Positions 10,291 through 20,499 of a DNA stretch of 64,000 bases are shown here, piece by piece; the stretch's first letter is position 1, and each line of letters begins with the position of its first letter. Under the pieces are notes generated by a model. That model saw nothing but the letters and a program-made list of their open reading frames with translations, searched no databases and was not told where the DNA came from. The translations under genes were made by a program, and so were the position numbers. Location: positions 770,964 to 834,963 of the forward strand of contig NW_024881697.1 of the NCBI RefSeq assembly GCF_019059575.1, written 5' to 3'. Source of the DNA: Amphibalanus amphitrite (taxonomy: Eukaryota; Arthropoda; Thecostraca; Balanomorpha; Balanidae).

Positions 10291-10559
10291 AAATGTCTGA
10301 CTCTTCTAATTTGGGCATTGAAGTGGTATTCGAAGAAGCGTCGAAAGTAGCAAAAAGAAGAAAAAATACTTCAGCCAATTTTAGATCGGTTCAGAGCAAA
10401 AGGTCATGTCACCAGAGGTCATCGATGGTAAAATTTTGCTTGGACAAGGTGCGCTGTGCGCACCGGTGCATTGGGTTTCCAATTTCCATGGAAACATCAA
10501 CAGACTCGGAAGCTCGTAACGCTAGCGTGGAGCCGAATTCATATCAGCCGCCGCAACAA

Positions 10560-10780
10560 TGCATGGCAGCGCAGCGCAGCGTGCTGCAGCGCGGGACCGT
10601 GAAACACCGCCCAGGGCTATCCATGTGTCAGGGCAATCCAACCCACGTGATGGGCTCGGCCCCAGCTGAGCAAGAGGCTCAGGACTCCCGCCCAGGCCCC
10701 CTGTCTCCCCCTAATTCCTGTCATCCTTCCCACTCTGAAATCGACCGAAAGAGCCTAACCTAACACAACAAGCAGCTCGC
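10560..10780 (+). repeat. SINE-like repeat, second copy
   Basis: Shares CTGTCTCCCCCT, CTCTGAAAT and CCGAAAGAGCCTAACC with the repeat at 293-606. It ends in a short AACACAACAA tail. Same reservations as for the first copy. Confidence 0.35.
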
Positions 10781-10989
10781 TTACCGCTATGTCTGAATAA
10801 TATTGTCAGATTTAATTAAGGTCAACGACTTAGCACGTAAATAACAGCAACTGCCACCATCCGTATTATGAGAAAACCAATTGCTTTTCCACAAACACTA
10901 AAAGTTTTAAGCTAAACTTGCATGAAATTAATTTTATCAGCCTCGTGTTCCTCTTACCAAAACGCTTCGAATGAATCAAAAGTTGATCT
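10781..10989. other. Unassigned spacer
   Basis: AT-rich; nothing recognised. Confidence 0.35.
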
Positions 10990-11739
10990 TTAACCCTCGC
11001 CGGCACAGGCTATTTTGCATCCTTCGACGGCACAAGGGGGGTGGGGGTGGCACGACCCCCCCTCGCATTTGGCCCCTGATTGAGCTAGAGCTTCGCGGAA
11101 AAATCGAGCGTGTTGCCCGTCACGAGAGGAAGCCGATGATACCCAATTTTAAGGTTCTATGTCATCGGGTAACCTTCCAGGTCAGGTCAATGACCCGAAA
11201 ATCGGGAAAATGGGGACCTGTTAGAAAGTCGTAAAGTGTGGCTGCTATGGGGTTTTCCGGGGTGCTGATCACGAATATCGTGTTAGTTTTGATCAGAGAT
11301 GATGTCTTAAAGCATTTAGACCAGGTCGGGTCAGGTCAGGTCAGGTCAACCGGTAGGGGTCACGACGGGTATTCGTAATGCCTGTCATCCGCCTCTGACA
11401 GCTTCGTAACATGTTACGAAGGCACCAAAACTACTTCGTAAATGTTCAAATGGTTGCTAAATTCGAATTCAGCTCCAAAAGCTAGCGTAGAAACATGTAA
11501 AACTCGAAAAAGTGAACCGAGGTCACCAAAGGTCAATGACCTGACCTGACCTTCAGGTGATTCAGCTGGTGAAAGGTCATTTGGGTCAGGGTCATGAAAT
11601 TTTCAGGGTAGGTGTAAAATTTATCAATGCGAGGGTACTGAAAGTTTCGTCGGGATCGGCCGCTTTTTACGCGAGTTATTCGCGAAAAACCTTAGGTGGG
11701 GGGGTTGCATCAACCCTCCCTCCCTTTGCCGGCGAGGGA
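10990..11739 (-). mobile_element. TTAA-hairpin element TH4, relative of TH1, one end damaged
   Basis: The left end is TTAA (10990-10993) then CCCTCGC. The tag CCGGCACA occurs twice (about 11000 and 11026), then comes a G-run hairpin with loop TGGCACGA. The right end has GGTTGCATCAACC, GCCGGCGAGGG, then AGGT instead of TTAA, so the right target copy is lost. The interior follows TH1 (GAGCTAGAGCTTCGCGGAAA, AACATGTTACGAAG), inverted relative to 1044-1935. Confidence 0.7.
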
Positions 11740-12099
11740 GGTCATTTGAAGAATTTGGCCTATGTTCAAAGACATGACCTGATCAGAAATGGTCATGATG
11801 GATAGCAGGATATTAGATCCGTATCGTGAAACTTCACGAACACTTTAGATGATTTCATAACTTAAGCATGTCTATCAAAAATATTTATTACATGGCTCAT
11901 GTGTAAGCTGGGTTTGTGATCATGCTTACGAGTATGTTGAACGCAACTGATAATGTTCTGTTGGCCACAATTTCTATTTTTAATTTATCCTCCCGGATTT
12001 CATATTTTTATTAATGACACCTTGACGATGTCGAGAAAGAAAAACGCTTAGGAGATTTAACAGCCTGAGATACATTCAGTATAAGGAAGGGTCAAGGGT
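11740..12099. other. Unassigned AT-rich sequence
   Basis: No gene or terminal repeats seen. Confidence 0.4.
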
Positions 12100-12383
12100 G
12101 CTAGATTCCTTCCGTCCTCGCTATCCTCAGGAAAAACCAATCCGCATCGCCCCTAGTCTTCATGCTTCCCTCTCTGGACTGGAGGTCACCCCACCAGCCA
12201 ACCTGTGGTTGATGTCGGTTCCATTCCAAGACATAACCCTCTTCGGGTGACCGTTGGGGAGACGGCTGGACCACCCGACAGGGCAATCGTCCCACGGGAA
12301 CAGTCGCTTCCGCAGATCACTGTCGCTGGCTCGCACAACCAAATTACTACACCAGAGCATAGTTATGTCATAGCTCTGCAAGG
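12100..12383 (-). repeat. Possible dispersed repeat with tRNA-like boxes
   Basis: The GC-balanced segment has a B-box-like GGTTCCATTCC at about 12215 on the plus strand. On the minus strand it has a TGGTGTAGTAATTTGGTTG stretch resembling an A-box region. The two are on opposite strands, so this is not a normal pol III gene. The LTR element inserted at its right edge, and its continuation is at 16757. Confidence 0.25.
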
Positions 12384-12388
12384 GCCTT

Positions 12389-12571
12389 TGTAGTTTCAGT
12401 GATGCTTTTCGATGCTAAGTGATGCTTTCCGCGATGCGAGTCGGATGGACTTCGCTCAGGCGGTGTCAGGTCGCTGCCGCCGGGGCCAAGCTGTGTCCGG
12501 GCAGGCGGTGAGTCAGTGAGCGAGATGGACTGACGGTGTGAGGGTGCGCGCTGAGGAATACAGAATCTACA
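12389..12571 (+). repeat. 5' LTR, 183 bp
   Basis: Begins TGTAGTTTCAG and ends GAATCTACA. By direct comparison it is identical base for base to the 3' LTR. It contains GATGCTTT repeats near the start. No canonical TATA box is obvious, so the transcription start cannot be placed. Confidence 0.95.
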
Positions 12572-12587
12572 AGCTATTTCGGCAATC

Positions 12588-13331
12588 ATGGCGAACTTCG
12601 ACTTGAAACTTATCCCGGAGTATGATGGCACTAGTGACTTTTCGTGTTGGTATGAGAAGGTGGAACTGGTGTGTGGCCTGCAAAAACCGGCAGTGGACTT
12701 GGCCGTGGTGGTGCCGTTGAGACTGACAGGGGGTGCCTCGGCTGTTTATCGCCAACTGAGTGAAGCCGACAAGGCGGACGCACGGAAAGTGAAGGCGGCT
12801 TTGCAGCGTGCGTTTGCAGTCGACAAATTCAAAGCCTACGAAGAGTTCCGAGATCGCCAGCTGCGGGTCGACGAGTCCGTCGATGTGTTTCTGGCGGACC
12901 TACAAAGACTGTCGTCGATCTTCGGCGGCATTAACGAAGAGGGATTGAGCTGCGCATTTGTGGCAGGACTGCCCGAGTCCGTGCGGCACGCTCTCCAGAC
13001 AGGCGCCCGCATGGAGTCCCTGTCTCTGTCGGAGATGGTGGACCGGGCCCGTGCTATCCTCTGTCGAGATAGCGTTCTGGGGGTAGCTGCAGCGGCAGAC
13101 CACCGCGGTCCGCGCCGTCAGGAAGCCACCGTTTGCTATGCGTGCGGACAGCCCAACCACTTGGCCCGCGATTGTCTTCGTGGTCGAGGTGGCCGTGGAC
13201 GTCGAGGTGGTTTGGGCGGAAGCAGGCTCTGCTTCCGGTGCAGCCGACCCGGCCACGTGGCAGCTACCTGCCCGGAAAACGGCGGCGGAGAGGTGGCCTC
13301 AGCGCCAGCCTCCTCTCCGGCTCACCAGTGA
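12588..13331 (+). CDS. gag: Gag polyprotein of the LTR retrotransposon
   Basis: This 247-residue protein would form the virus-like particle and package the element's RNA. Residues 1-160 are capsid-like, with the retrotransposon Gag signature (KAALQRAFAVDKFKAYEEF around 68-86). Two CCHC zinc knuckles follow: CYACGQPNHLARDC at 183-196 and CFRCSRPGHVAATC at 215-228, joined by a Gly/Arg-rich linker typical of nucleocapsid. The start ATG at 12588 is only 16 bp past the LTR. It overlaps the pol frame by about 200 bp, with pol in the -1 frame, so a -1 ribosomal shift within 13133-13331 is likely. No textbook slippery heptamer was identified with confidence. Confidence 0.93.
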   Translation: MANFDLKLIPEYDGTSDFSCWYEKVELVCGLQKPAVDLAVVVPLRLTGGASAVYRQLSEADKADARKVKAALQRAFAVDKFKAYEEFRDRQLRVDESVDVFLADLQRLSSIFGGINEEGLSCAFVAGLPESVRHALQTGARMESLSLSEMVDRARAILCRDSVLGVAAAADHRGPRRQEATVCYACGQPNHLARDCLRGRGGRGRRGGLGGSRLCFRCSRPGHVAATCPENGGGEVASAPASSPAHQ

Positions 13332-16300
13332 GTGGCGCTCTGCCGACCACGCGCCTGTCGGTGGACGGAGTGATGTGTCGAGCCCTCGTGGATACCGGAT
13401 GCACCGTGAGCGTCGCGCACTCCTCCGTTTGCCGCCGCTGGTCTGCGGAGCGAATCAACGTTGTGACACTGAGTGGAGAACGATACGCATGCGAAGGCAG
13501 AGGTTACGTGTCAGTGCAGACCATGTTTGGTGCTCGAGTTGAGTTGGAAGTGCTGGTGTCTGCTAGAAAGCCTTTGAACTTTTCATTCATTCTGGGAATG
13601 AACGGTGTGACTGCTCTGCAGGGCGTGTTCGTTAGTGCATCCAGTGAAGTGAACTTTGGAGTGGACTCAGCTGTGCCGGCCGCTCCAGTTGCAGCGGCTG
13701 CCAGTGGCGTCTCGGATGGAGCAGCCTCATCGCTGCATCCGGGCTGCAATGAGACGGCGGCGCAACCCGAACCGACACCGACCGACCTGCACCCGGACCG
13801 GGCACCAGTTGTGGATGCACCAGATTATGCCGTGTACTTTGATCCGACATCTAAGGCGTGGAGAATGAAATGGAAGTGGACTGACGGAGCAGAGCCGGAG
13901 TGCTTGCAGAACACTGTCGCACAGTACAGGGTGCCGTGTGACGCTCGCCGTGAATTTGACGATGAACTCAAACGTTGGGTGGAGCAGGGCTGGCTTATTC
14001 CCTACAACGAGTCAGAACTTGGCCCACCAAAGGGTCTGGTGCCTTTAATGGCAGTCCAACAAAAGAACAAATCGAAAGTGAGACCTGTGCTTGACTATCG
14101 TGAACTGAACAACTACTTGACAGCTCACACAGCTGACGCAGACGTCTGTGCGGACCAACTGAGGAAGTGGCGACGACATGGCGAAAACGTTGCGGTCGTA
14201 GATCTACGTCACGCGTATTTGCAGATTCAGGTTGACCGCCAGCTGTGGCCGTTTCAGACGGTGATGATCGAAAACCAGAGACATTGTTTGACACGGCTCG
14301 GTTATGGATTGTGCGTGGCTCCGCTCGTCATGAAGGCGGTGATTCGGACGGTTCTGGAACGTGACGCGGACGTAAACCGGGCAGTGCTTCCGTACGTGGA
14401 CGATCTGCTGGTGAACGAGGACATTGTTAGCGCAGAGCGAGTGGTGGCTCATCTGGCGAACTTTGGTCTCGAGTGCAAGCCTCCAGAGCGGGCAGCAGGC
14501 GGTGCGCGTCTGCTCGGTCTGCGAGTCTCACGGGAGCTTGGCAGGCTGGTGTGGAGCAGAGACAACCCAGTCGGACCACCACCGGCTGTGCTCACGCGCC
14601 GTGGAGTGTTCTCGTGGTGCGGACGCCTGATCGCTCACATGCCCGTGTGTGGTTGGCTCCGCCCTGCCGTGGCCTGGCTGAAACGACGCGTGAATGACGT
14701 CACACAAGGATGGGATGACATCACCTACAACGGAGTTCTGCAGAAGCAGATTAGTCATGTCGCGGCTCGGGTAGCCAGTCACGATCCGGCACACGGTCTG
14801 TGGAGCGTGCGGAGCGACCGCGCTGTGGTTTGGGTGGATGCGAGCTCCGTAGCAGCGGGTGTGGTGGTGGAGTCACCTGACGGCGACGTCATTGAAGACG
14901 GATGCTGGCTGAGGAAGGATGAATCCACACACATAAATGTTGCGGAGCTAAATGCGGCCGTGAGAGGCATCAACGTGGCCGTCGCTTGGGACATGCGTGT
15001 CATCGATCTGCGCACGGACTCGGTCACAGTGCACCGTTGGATCAACGATGCATTGAGCGGCCGCACTCGGCTGCGCACCAAGGCACACGGAGAGATGTTG
15101 ATCAGACGCAGGGTCGACATGATTCGACAGCTGGTGGATGAGCTCGAGCTGTCGCTGTCTGTAACTCTGGTGCGGAGCGCAGCGAATCAAGCAGACGAGC
15201 TGACCCGAGTGCCGAAAGACTGGGTGCGTGATGAGTCATCGCCTGCAGCTACTGAGACAATGGCCGGCTGCGAGGCTGCGGCCAATGGGCTGGCATTGCC
15301 TAACTCTGATGACGATTCATCGGGTTCGGCAGTGCTGAGAGGAGGCGATCAAGTCGCAGCTGCAGGTGGTAGCAGCGCTGAGGTGGATCGGATGACGCCG
15401 CGGGGAGACTCGGCCGGCGCGGCAGAGGACCGGACGGAGGATCAGCTTGCACCAGGAGGCTCTGCTGATATTGCGGAGGCCATCGCAGGAGTGCATGACC
15501 GCGCCGGACATCCCGGGGTTCGTCGGACACTGTACTTTGCACGGCGTGACATTTCAAAGGACGTGACGCGAGCTCAAGTGCAAAATGTGGTGAGCCAGTG
15601 TGACGCATGCCGCTCAATCGATCCGGCGCCAATGAAGTGGAGGCATGGCTCGTTGGAAGTGTCTGACGTATGGAAGCGACTGGCAATTGATGTAACGCAC
15701 TACCGGGGCCAGTCGTTTCTCTCGGTTGTGGACTGTGGACCCTCGCGGTTCTGTCTGTGGCGACACCTGAGTCGTCCGGACGCTGATGTCACGATCGCTC
15801 AGCTCGAACAGATCTTCTTCGAGCGCGGGGCACCTGAGGAGCTGCTTTGTGATAATGACACCATCTTTCGCAGTCGGAGTTTTGCGGCTTTTGCAGCGAG
15901 GTGGGGCGTGCGTCTTCGATTTAGGGCGGTTCATGAGCCGGCTGGCAATTCGATAGTTGAGCGGAACCATCGCACGATCAAGGTCATTGCTGCGCGAAAA
16001 CAATGCTCGGTGGCCGAGGCAGTCCACTTGTACAATGTAACGCCGCGCGAGGGTGGATCTGCACCCGCGAGTGTCGTGTTCCGGTACAATGTGAGGGACA
16101 ATGTGCGGCCCGCTGCTGCACCGCCGGCGCCCAACCCCGTACCAGTGAACAGTGAGGCAGCCGCGTATCGTGTTGGCGACCCTGTCTGGGTACGTCGTCG
16201 GGGAACTCGGTGTGTTGATGCGTCGCGTCCCGGCACGGTGTCTGATGTCGTTTCTGAGCAGGTCGTAGAAGTCGATGGAGTGCCGTGGCACGTGAGAAAT

Positions 16301-16546
16301 TTACGCCGACGGAATGCCGCCGTCGAGGAGGGGCCCGTTAGTGAGGGCGACAGTGAGGGAGAGAGGGACGGTGAGAGTCTGGTCATTACTGTGCCGGTGG
16401 TGAATGATGCGGGCTCAGAGGGGAACAGTGGGCCGGAAGTCGTGGAGGGAGAGTCAGCTGAGATTGTGGGCGAGGAGGAGCGACAGATTCCACGTAGAAG
16501 CGAGCGGGAACGTAGACAGGCCCAGTATTTCCAATCGATGTGTTGA
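13133..16546 (+). CDS. pol: Pol polyprotein (protease, reverse transcriptase, RNase H, integrase)
   Basis: This 1137-codon frame copies the element's RNA and inserts the DNA. Visible domains: aspartic protease with ALVDTGCTVS at about 84-93; reverse transcriptase with RPVLDYRELN (317-326), VVDLRHAYLQIQ (355-366) and YVDDLL (421-426); RNase H with WVDAS (567), E605 and D629. The integrase has an HHCC zinc region (HDRAGHPG, CDAC at 823-826). Its catalytic residues are the Asp of AIDVTHY (853), CDNDT (907) and the Glu of IVERNH (about 944), all intact. The tail is acidic. The first ATG is arbitrary, because the product is probably made as Gag-Pol by a -1 frameshift; residues before about 60 read through the gag overlap. 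Which Gypsy lineage it belongs to I cannot say. No stops or frameshifts are seen. Confidence 0.95.
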   Translation: MLCVRTAQPLGPRLSSWSRWPWTSRWFGRKQALLPVQPTRPRGSYLPGKRRRRGGLSASLLSGSPVSGALPTTRLSVDGVMCRALVDTGCTVSVAHSSVCRRWSAERINVVTLSGERYACEGRGYVSVQTMFGARVELEVLVSARKPLNFSFILGMNGVTALQGVFVSASSEVNFGVDSAVPAAPVAAAASGVSDGAASSLHPGCNETAAQPEPTPTDLHPDRAPVVDAPDYAVYFDPTSKAWRMKWKWTDGAEPECLQNTVAQYRVPCDARREFDDELKRWVEQGWLIPYNESELGPPKGLVPLMAVQQKNKSKVRPVLDYRELNNYLTAHTADADVCADQLRKWRRHGENVAVVDLRHAYLQIQVDRQLWPFQTVMIENQRHCLTRLGYGLCVAPLVMKAVIRTVLERDADVNRAVLPYVDDLLVNEDIVSAERVVAHLANFGLECKPPERAAGGARLLGLRVSRELGRLVWSRDNPVGPPPAVLTRRGVFSWCGRLIAHMPVCGWLRPAVAWLKRRVNDVTQGWDDITYNGVLQKQISHVAARVASHDPAHGLWSVRSDRAVVWVDASSVAAGVVVESPDGDVIEDGCWLRKDESTHINVAELNAAVRGINVAVAWDMRVIDLRTDSVTVHRWINDALSGRTRLRTKAHGEMLIRRRVDMIRQLVDELELSLSVTLVRSAANQADELTRVPKDWVRDESSPAATETMAGCEAAANGLALPNSDDDSSGSAVLRGGDQVAAAGGSSAEVDRMTPRGDSAGAAEDRTEDQLAPGGSADIAEAIAGVHDRAGHPGVRRTLYFARRDISKDVTRAQVQNVVSQCDACRSIDPAPMKWRHGSLEVSDVWKRLAIDVTHYRGQSFLSVVDCGPSRFCLWRHLSRPDADVTIAQLEQIFFERGAPEELLCDNDTIFRSRSFAAFAARWGVRLRFRAVHEPAGNSIVERNHRTIKVIAARKQCSVAEAVHLYNVTPREGGSAPASVVFRYNVRDNVRPAAAPPAPNPVPVNSEAAAYRVGDPVWVRRRGTRCVDASRPGTVSDVVSEQVVEVDGVPWHVRNLRRRNAAVEEGPVSEGDSEGERDGESLVITVPVVNDAGSEGNSGPEVVEGESAEIVGEEERQIPRRSERERRQAQYFQSMC

Positions 16547-16558
16547 TCCTTTGAGATC

Positions 16559-16568
16559 AAGGGTGGAG
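16559..16568 (+). other. Candidate polypurine tract
   Basis: AAGGGTGGAG lies directly before the 3' LTR. This is where the plus-strand primer for LTR retroelement reverse transcription is expected. It is short and has one T. Confidence 0.5.
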
Positions 16569-16751
16569 TGTAGTTTCAGTGATGCTTTTCGATGCTAAGT
16601 GATGCTTTCCGCGATGCGAGTCGGATGGACTTCGCTCAGGCGGTGTCAGGTCGCTGCCGCCGGGGCCAAGCTGTGTCCGGGCAGGCGGTGAGTCAGTGAG
16701 CGAGATGGACTGACGGTGTGAGGGTGCGCGCTGAGGAATACAGAATCTACA
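16569..16751 (+). repeat. 3' LTR, 183 bp
   Basis: Identical to 12389-12571; the GCCTT duplication follows at 16752-16756. Confidence 0.95.
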
Positions 16752-16756
16752 GCCTT

Positions 16757-17146
16757 CTCAGACCGAAAAAGATGGATCCCAACAAAACAAACAATTTTCT
16801 CATTCAGTATTGTATCTCATCAGGCACCACATGTTTTCAGAGTGTTCGTTCCGTCCAAAAAATGCGCAGTTCAACTTTCTCCCATTGACTTTAGCGATCT
16901 CAAAATTGACCCGACCTTTCTGTCAGCAATGTCAAACTTGCAAAGAAAACGTTTCAAATACATAAACTGTTGCCCATTGAAATCGCTGAAGGTTCTAAAG
17001 CGATCGGTTAGTCGATGTATTTAGATATGACGAGCACAGGAACTTTCCTTGAGATAAGGTCACTTGACGTGACCTGGTGTTATGACCTTGAATTGAAGGA
17101 CTTGGGCGGGAAAAATGGATCATTTGAAATCTTAAAATGTTAGATT
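16757..17146. other. Unassigned sequence
   Basis: Starts with the continuation of the repeat interrupted by the LTR element (CTCAGACCGAAAAAGAT). Most of it shows TH-like fragments (AGGTCA hexamers near 17057-17095) without complete ends. Confidence 0.35.
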
Positions 17147-18154
17147 TTAACCCGCGCACCGACGGGGGTCTGCGCCAACTTCGCACCGACGGGGGGGGCG
17201 GATGACCGCCCCCCCCCCCTGAGATCTCGAGAACGAAGCAAGATAGCGACAAGCGGTAAACGGCATCGGATACGCACGGCCAAGATCTATAATTTTTACA
17301 TAGGTCATTTTCAGGTCAGGTCAAAGATGACGTCACAGGGGTCGAAAAAGTCAAAATGGCGGCGCTAGATATGGAGAGAGTTTTTCTCGAACAACTTTCG
17401 AATTAGTCAAGATAGAAACAAAATAAGGGCATCATCGTGATCCTCTCGTCAATCCGCATCGAATGATATATATGTTGACCTCGAAAGGTCAAGGTCAAAG
17501 GTTGACCTCAGGTCACGTGACCTCGAGGTCATCATGTATATCATTCGATGCGTCTTGACGAGCTGAACACAATGAGACCATCCACGCGTCTGTATCTTGT
17601 TCCTGTACGGAGTTATTGGCCAAAAACCTTTGGTGACCTTTGATGACGTCACATGACCTCACAGCTGCCCAACAGCAAAACAGACCTCAAGGTAGTGAAG
17701 TTTGATCGTATATGAAGTCATGTATGGTATATGGGGCCATTCCGACCCGTTTTAGTGGTAAAAACAGGGAGTTGATTTTCCCCCCATTGACTTATAATGG
17801 GGAGGTCGCGAAATTGACCTGACCTTAGGTCACCGATATCAAAATTCCGAGATATACAAATTGTAGCTACTAATGACCTAATAATATCCTGCGACTGTCA
17901 AAGGCCTCCGACATCTACTGTAGCTCTGGCACGGTGACAAAGTTGCAAAAAAGTGACTTGAGGTTGGGTCATTCAAAGTGACCTGGTGACCTGACCTTAA
18001 AAGGTAGGAGGTTCAAACTTGCACACCATGTGTAAAATTGATGAGGTTATAGTCATAACAAATTTTGCGCGCTACGCGCCGCGGTTTTCCCGCTATTCGC
18101 GAAAAACCTCAGGGGGGGCGGATATCCGCCCCCCCCCGTCGGTGCGAGGGTTAA
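17147..18154 (+). mobile_element. TTAA-hairpin element TH5, copy 1
   Basis: TTAA at 17147-17150 and 18151-18154. The left end, CCCGCGCACCGACGGGGG, carries tag CGCACCGACG twice, then hairpin GGGGCGGATGACCGCCCC. The right end has hairpin GGGGCGGATATCCGCCCC and the tag once (CGTCGGTGCG). The inner core CTCGTCAATCCGCATCGAAT (17445) faces its inverse (17537-17562) across several AGGTCA/TGACCT hexamers and TCACGTGA. A same-orientation copy lies at 40551-41556. Half of this interior is duplicated in the foldback at 2987-4602. Confidence 0.85.
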
Positions 18155-19015
18155 CAATAATTGTAAACACTATACCGGCCAAATAGTGAGTGAGAAGGGA
18201 GCGATTCCCCAACCCCATGTTTAGCTCCTATAATTGAGCTAATTGCCAGAGGTGAATAAAACGCAAAAGCTGTCACCTACGCGATGTCTAGCTGTCACCA
18301 ACTTTTTACTAGTAATCTTGAAACAGAAGGTACTTTTTGACGTTTTCTCATCACCCTTTTAGGCCTAAAAAATGAAAATGAGGCTAGAATGAAAAGAAAC
18401 TGACCTTTAAAATTTCGGACTCTGGGCATCACAACGCATCACCACATTTTAGTGACACAGTACAACAAAAATAAATCACTACCATCCAACTTACCTAAAC
18501 CTAGGTCTGACCGACGTCCTAGCTCGTCCTGGCTTCCTGATCCAGTTCAATCAGAACTCACGAAAGGATTGTCAGTTGTCACTGATTCACTTGTCTTTGC
18601 TTCTGCAGTCGGAACCAATTATCAACGCTCCTACCAAGTTTCTGGGACCGATGGTCATGGATCTCACCCCAGTTGTGGCCCAGATGTGACGTCCCCCGTC
18701 CCAGTCGCCCGGTCCTTCCCTACTTCGGCGGCGGCCAAGGCCGCGCCGGCCGCGCCGGTCCCCGCCACCGTTCAACCGGCGACGAGCGGGGACGAGCTGT
18801 CGCGCTGTCGCCGTTTTTCCTGCGTTGTCTATGGCGCTTCACAACGCACCGGCTGTCGCACCGGCGGGATTTTTCAGCCCCAGCTGTCTACAAAGAGATG
18901 AAGCTGTTAAATTTTTGTGCCGTGGTCCATAGTGGCCCTCTATGGGAAGACAGCTCTGATTTTAGCGGGAACGGACTAGTTAACTATTGTAAATGCATCA
19001 ACTGAGATGCTCGAA
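18155..19015. other. Unassigned region with a 14-bp direct repeat and a GC-rich patch
   Basis: GCTGTCACCTACGC occurs at 18269-18282 and again at 19036-19049. It could be the target duplication of an insertion at about 18283-19035, but no poly-A or terminal repeat supports this. The open frame at 18452-18901 has no recognisable domain and I do not call it a gene. Confidence 0.3.
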
Positions 19016-19049
19016 TCTGTCTCTTTATTCCTATGGCTGTCACCTACGC

Positions 19050-19883
19050 ACGCAGGCGAGTAGCAGGGCTCTTTCACCTCTGCTAATTGCTAGCCTCGCG
19101 GAAAAAAACGAGCGCTTGCGTCGTTACGTGACGCAGTGACTGTCACCCCATTTTAAAATATCAGTGACCTCTTAGGGCAGGTCAAGGGTCCCAAGGCATT
19201 GGATCGGTTTTTGGTGAATAACTTCGCAAAAAAGGTCGCATTATCGTCATTTCGATACAATCGTGTTTTCTGTTCTCAGACGCGTCGATTTATATGCTTT
19301 TTTGCTTAGGTGTAGGATGTTTAGGTCAATGTCATGTTAGGGCAGCACAGGTCACGAAGCTGTTGAAAGGAGGACATGCTGCATAACATTTGATTCGACC
19401 AGTCTTGCAGAGTCCATTGATGGCTGTCCCGACTGACTAGCTCATTTTGATCGGGAGTTATTGACGAGCACTCCTATTGACGAGCACTCCGTCACGCAAG
19501 GTGAACAATGCAAAAGTGAAGCATTAAACCTTGCCAAGAATGTATGAAGTCACGATTTCATATGCGTGATGTATAGTTTTAGCTCATTTCCGACGCCAAA
19601 TTAACAGTTTCCATATTTTCCCATTGTGCTTATATGACACTAAGTGCATTACGGATTTGCAGCATTTTATAACCGACAACCGTGCAGTCTGCAGAGGTTT
19701 ACTTAAGACGTCACAGTTAAGTGACCTGACATGAAAACGTGGTTGATTTCAAATGATCCGGCTTGAATCAAATGTAAGGCATATGAAATGTCAGCCTTCT
19801 ATCATCAGTGTGCTTTGAGCTACCGCAAAAAAAAAATACATGGTGGCGGCACCCACCCCTTCTTCTCGGCCGGCGAGGGTTAA
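19050..19883 (-). mobile_element. Degenerate TTAA-hairpin element (TH15 family), only one end recognised
   Basis: The right end, CTTCTCGGCCGGCGAGGG then TTAA (19880-19883), matches the left end of the element at 54237 (CCCTCGTCGGCCGAGAAG). The interior has the TH1-like CCTCGCGGAAAAAAACGAGC and several AGGTCA hexamers. The left end is not recognisable, so the start is approximate. Confidence 0.5.
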
Positions 19884-20329
19884 ACCTCGCTTCGAATTAT
19901 TGCAGATAATGATGCGACCGAAAACAAAGCATTTATCTGTGTCTAGAACGGCCGCTGACTTGTTGGACAAGATCCCCAATCTTAATTTGCTAGATGGGAA
20001 TAAAATACTCGGCATATGATACATATATACCCCTCGATTTGCCCTCGCGCAAAGTCAATTCTAATCATCACTGTCGCTTTTTTATCCGAGATGATGTCGC
20101 CACTAAACGGGTTGTTTTGTTTGCTTGCTTGCGTTGAATGGTCATTACGGATTATTGAAGGATCTTACGATATAATAGGAATGGGGCAAGGGAGGATATG
20201 CACTGCAGTGCAGGTGTTTAATTTAGATCACAAAGGCATCGTTTCCGGCATCGTGCAGAGTCACTATCTTCCCCTCCTCTGCACTGCGGCATCTCTGCGC
20301 CCCACACACGGCGTCCTCACTCCACGGCC
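19884..20329. other. Unassigned sequence
   Basis: No gene or structure supported. Confidence 0.4.
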
Positions 20330-20480
20330 GGCCGCCGCCAACTGACCCACTCGCCGGGCGCCGCGACCTGACCCGTGTCACTGCCGCGGCCTGCGCAATA
20401 GAGTCAGGGCTGGAATCCGGGGGTTCGGCCGGCCGGCCGCCTCTGGAGCGGGGGACTTTTTTAGTAGACCTACTGTACGT
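20330..20480 (-). repeat. GC-rich dispersed repeat, inverse copy of 7490-7680 type
   Basis: Reads GGGGGACTTTTTTAGTAGAC then CTACTGTAC, the inverse of the head at 7490. The GC-rich bodies are only loosely alike. Confidence 0.4.
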
Positions 20481-20499
20481 CTCCCCTGCTGCTGCAGCA

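Larger units (their letters stand above)
12384..16756 (+). mobile_element. Complete young Ty3/Gypsy-order LTR retrotransposon with GCCTT target duplication
   Basis: GCCTT at 12384-12388 and 16752-16756 flanks two identical 183-bp LTRs that start TGTAG and end CTACA. Identical LTRs and long open gag and pol frames indicate a recent insertion. Domain order is gag, protease, reverse transcriptase, RNase H, integrase, as in Ty3/Gypsy. A conventional primer-binding site between the 5' LTR and gag is not visible, since only 16 bp separate them. Codon use is GC-rich compared with the AT-rich surroundings. Confidence 0.95.

Noticed and set aside
10266-10763. 165-codon open frame
   Set aside because: It starts in the arm of a foldback and ends in a SINE-like repeat; the translation has no recognisable domain.
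12205-12240. tRNA gene near GGTTCCATTCC
   Set aside because: A B-box-like motif exists, but there is no A box on the same strand and no cloverleaf can be drawn.
18452-18901. 149-codon open frame
   Set aside because: No domain, biased composition, and it lies in a region with signs of insertion; not enough to call a gene.
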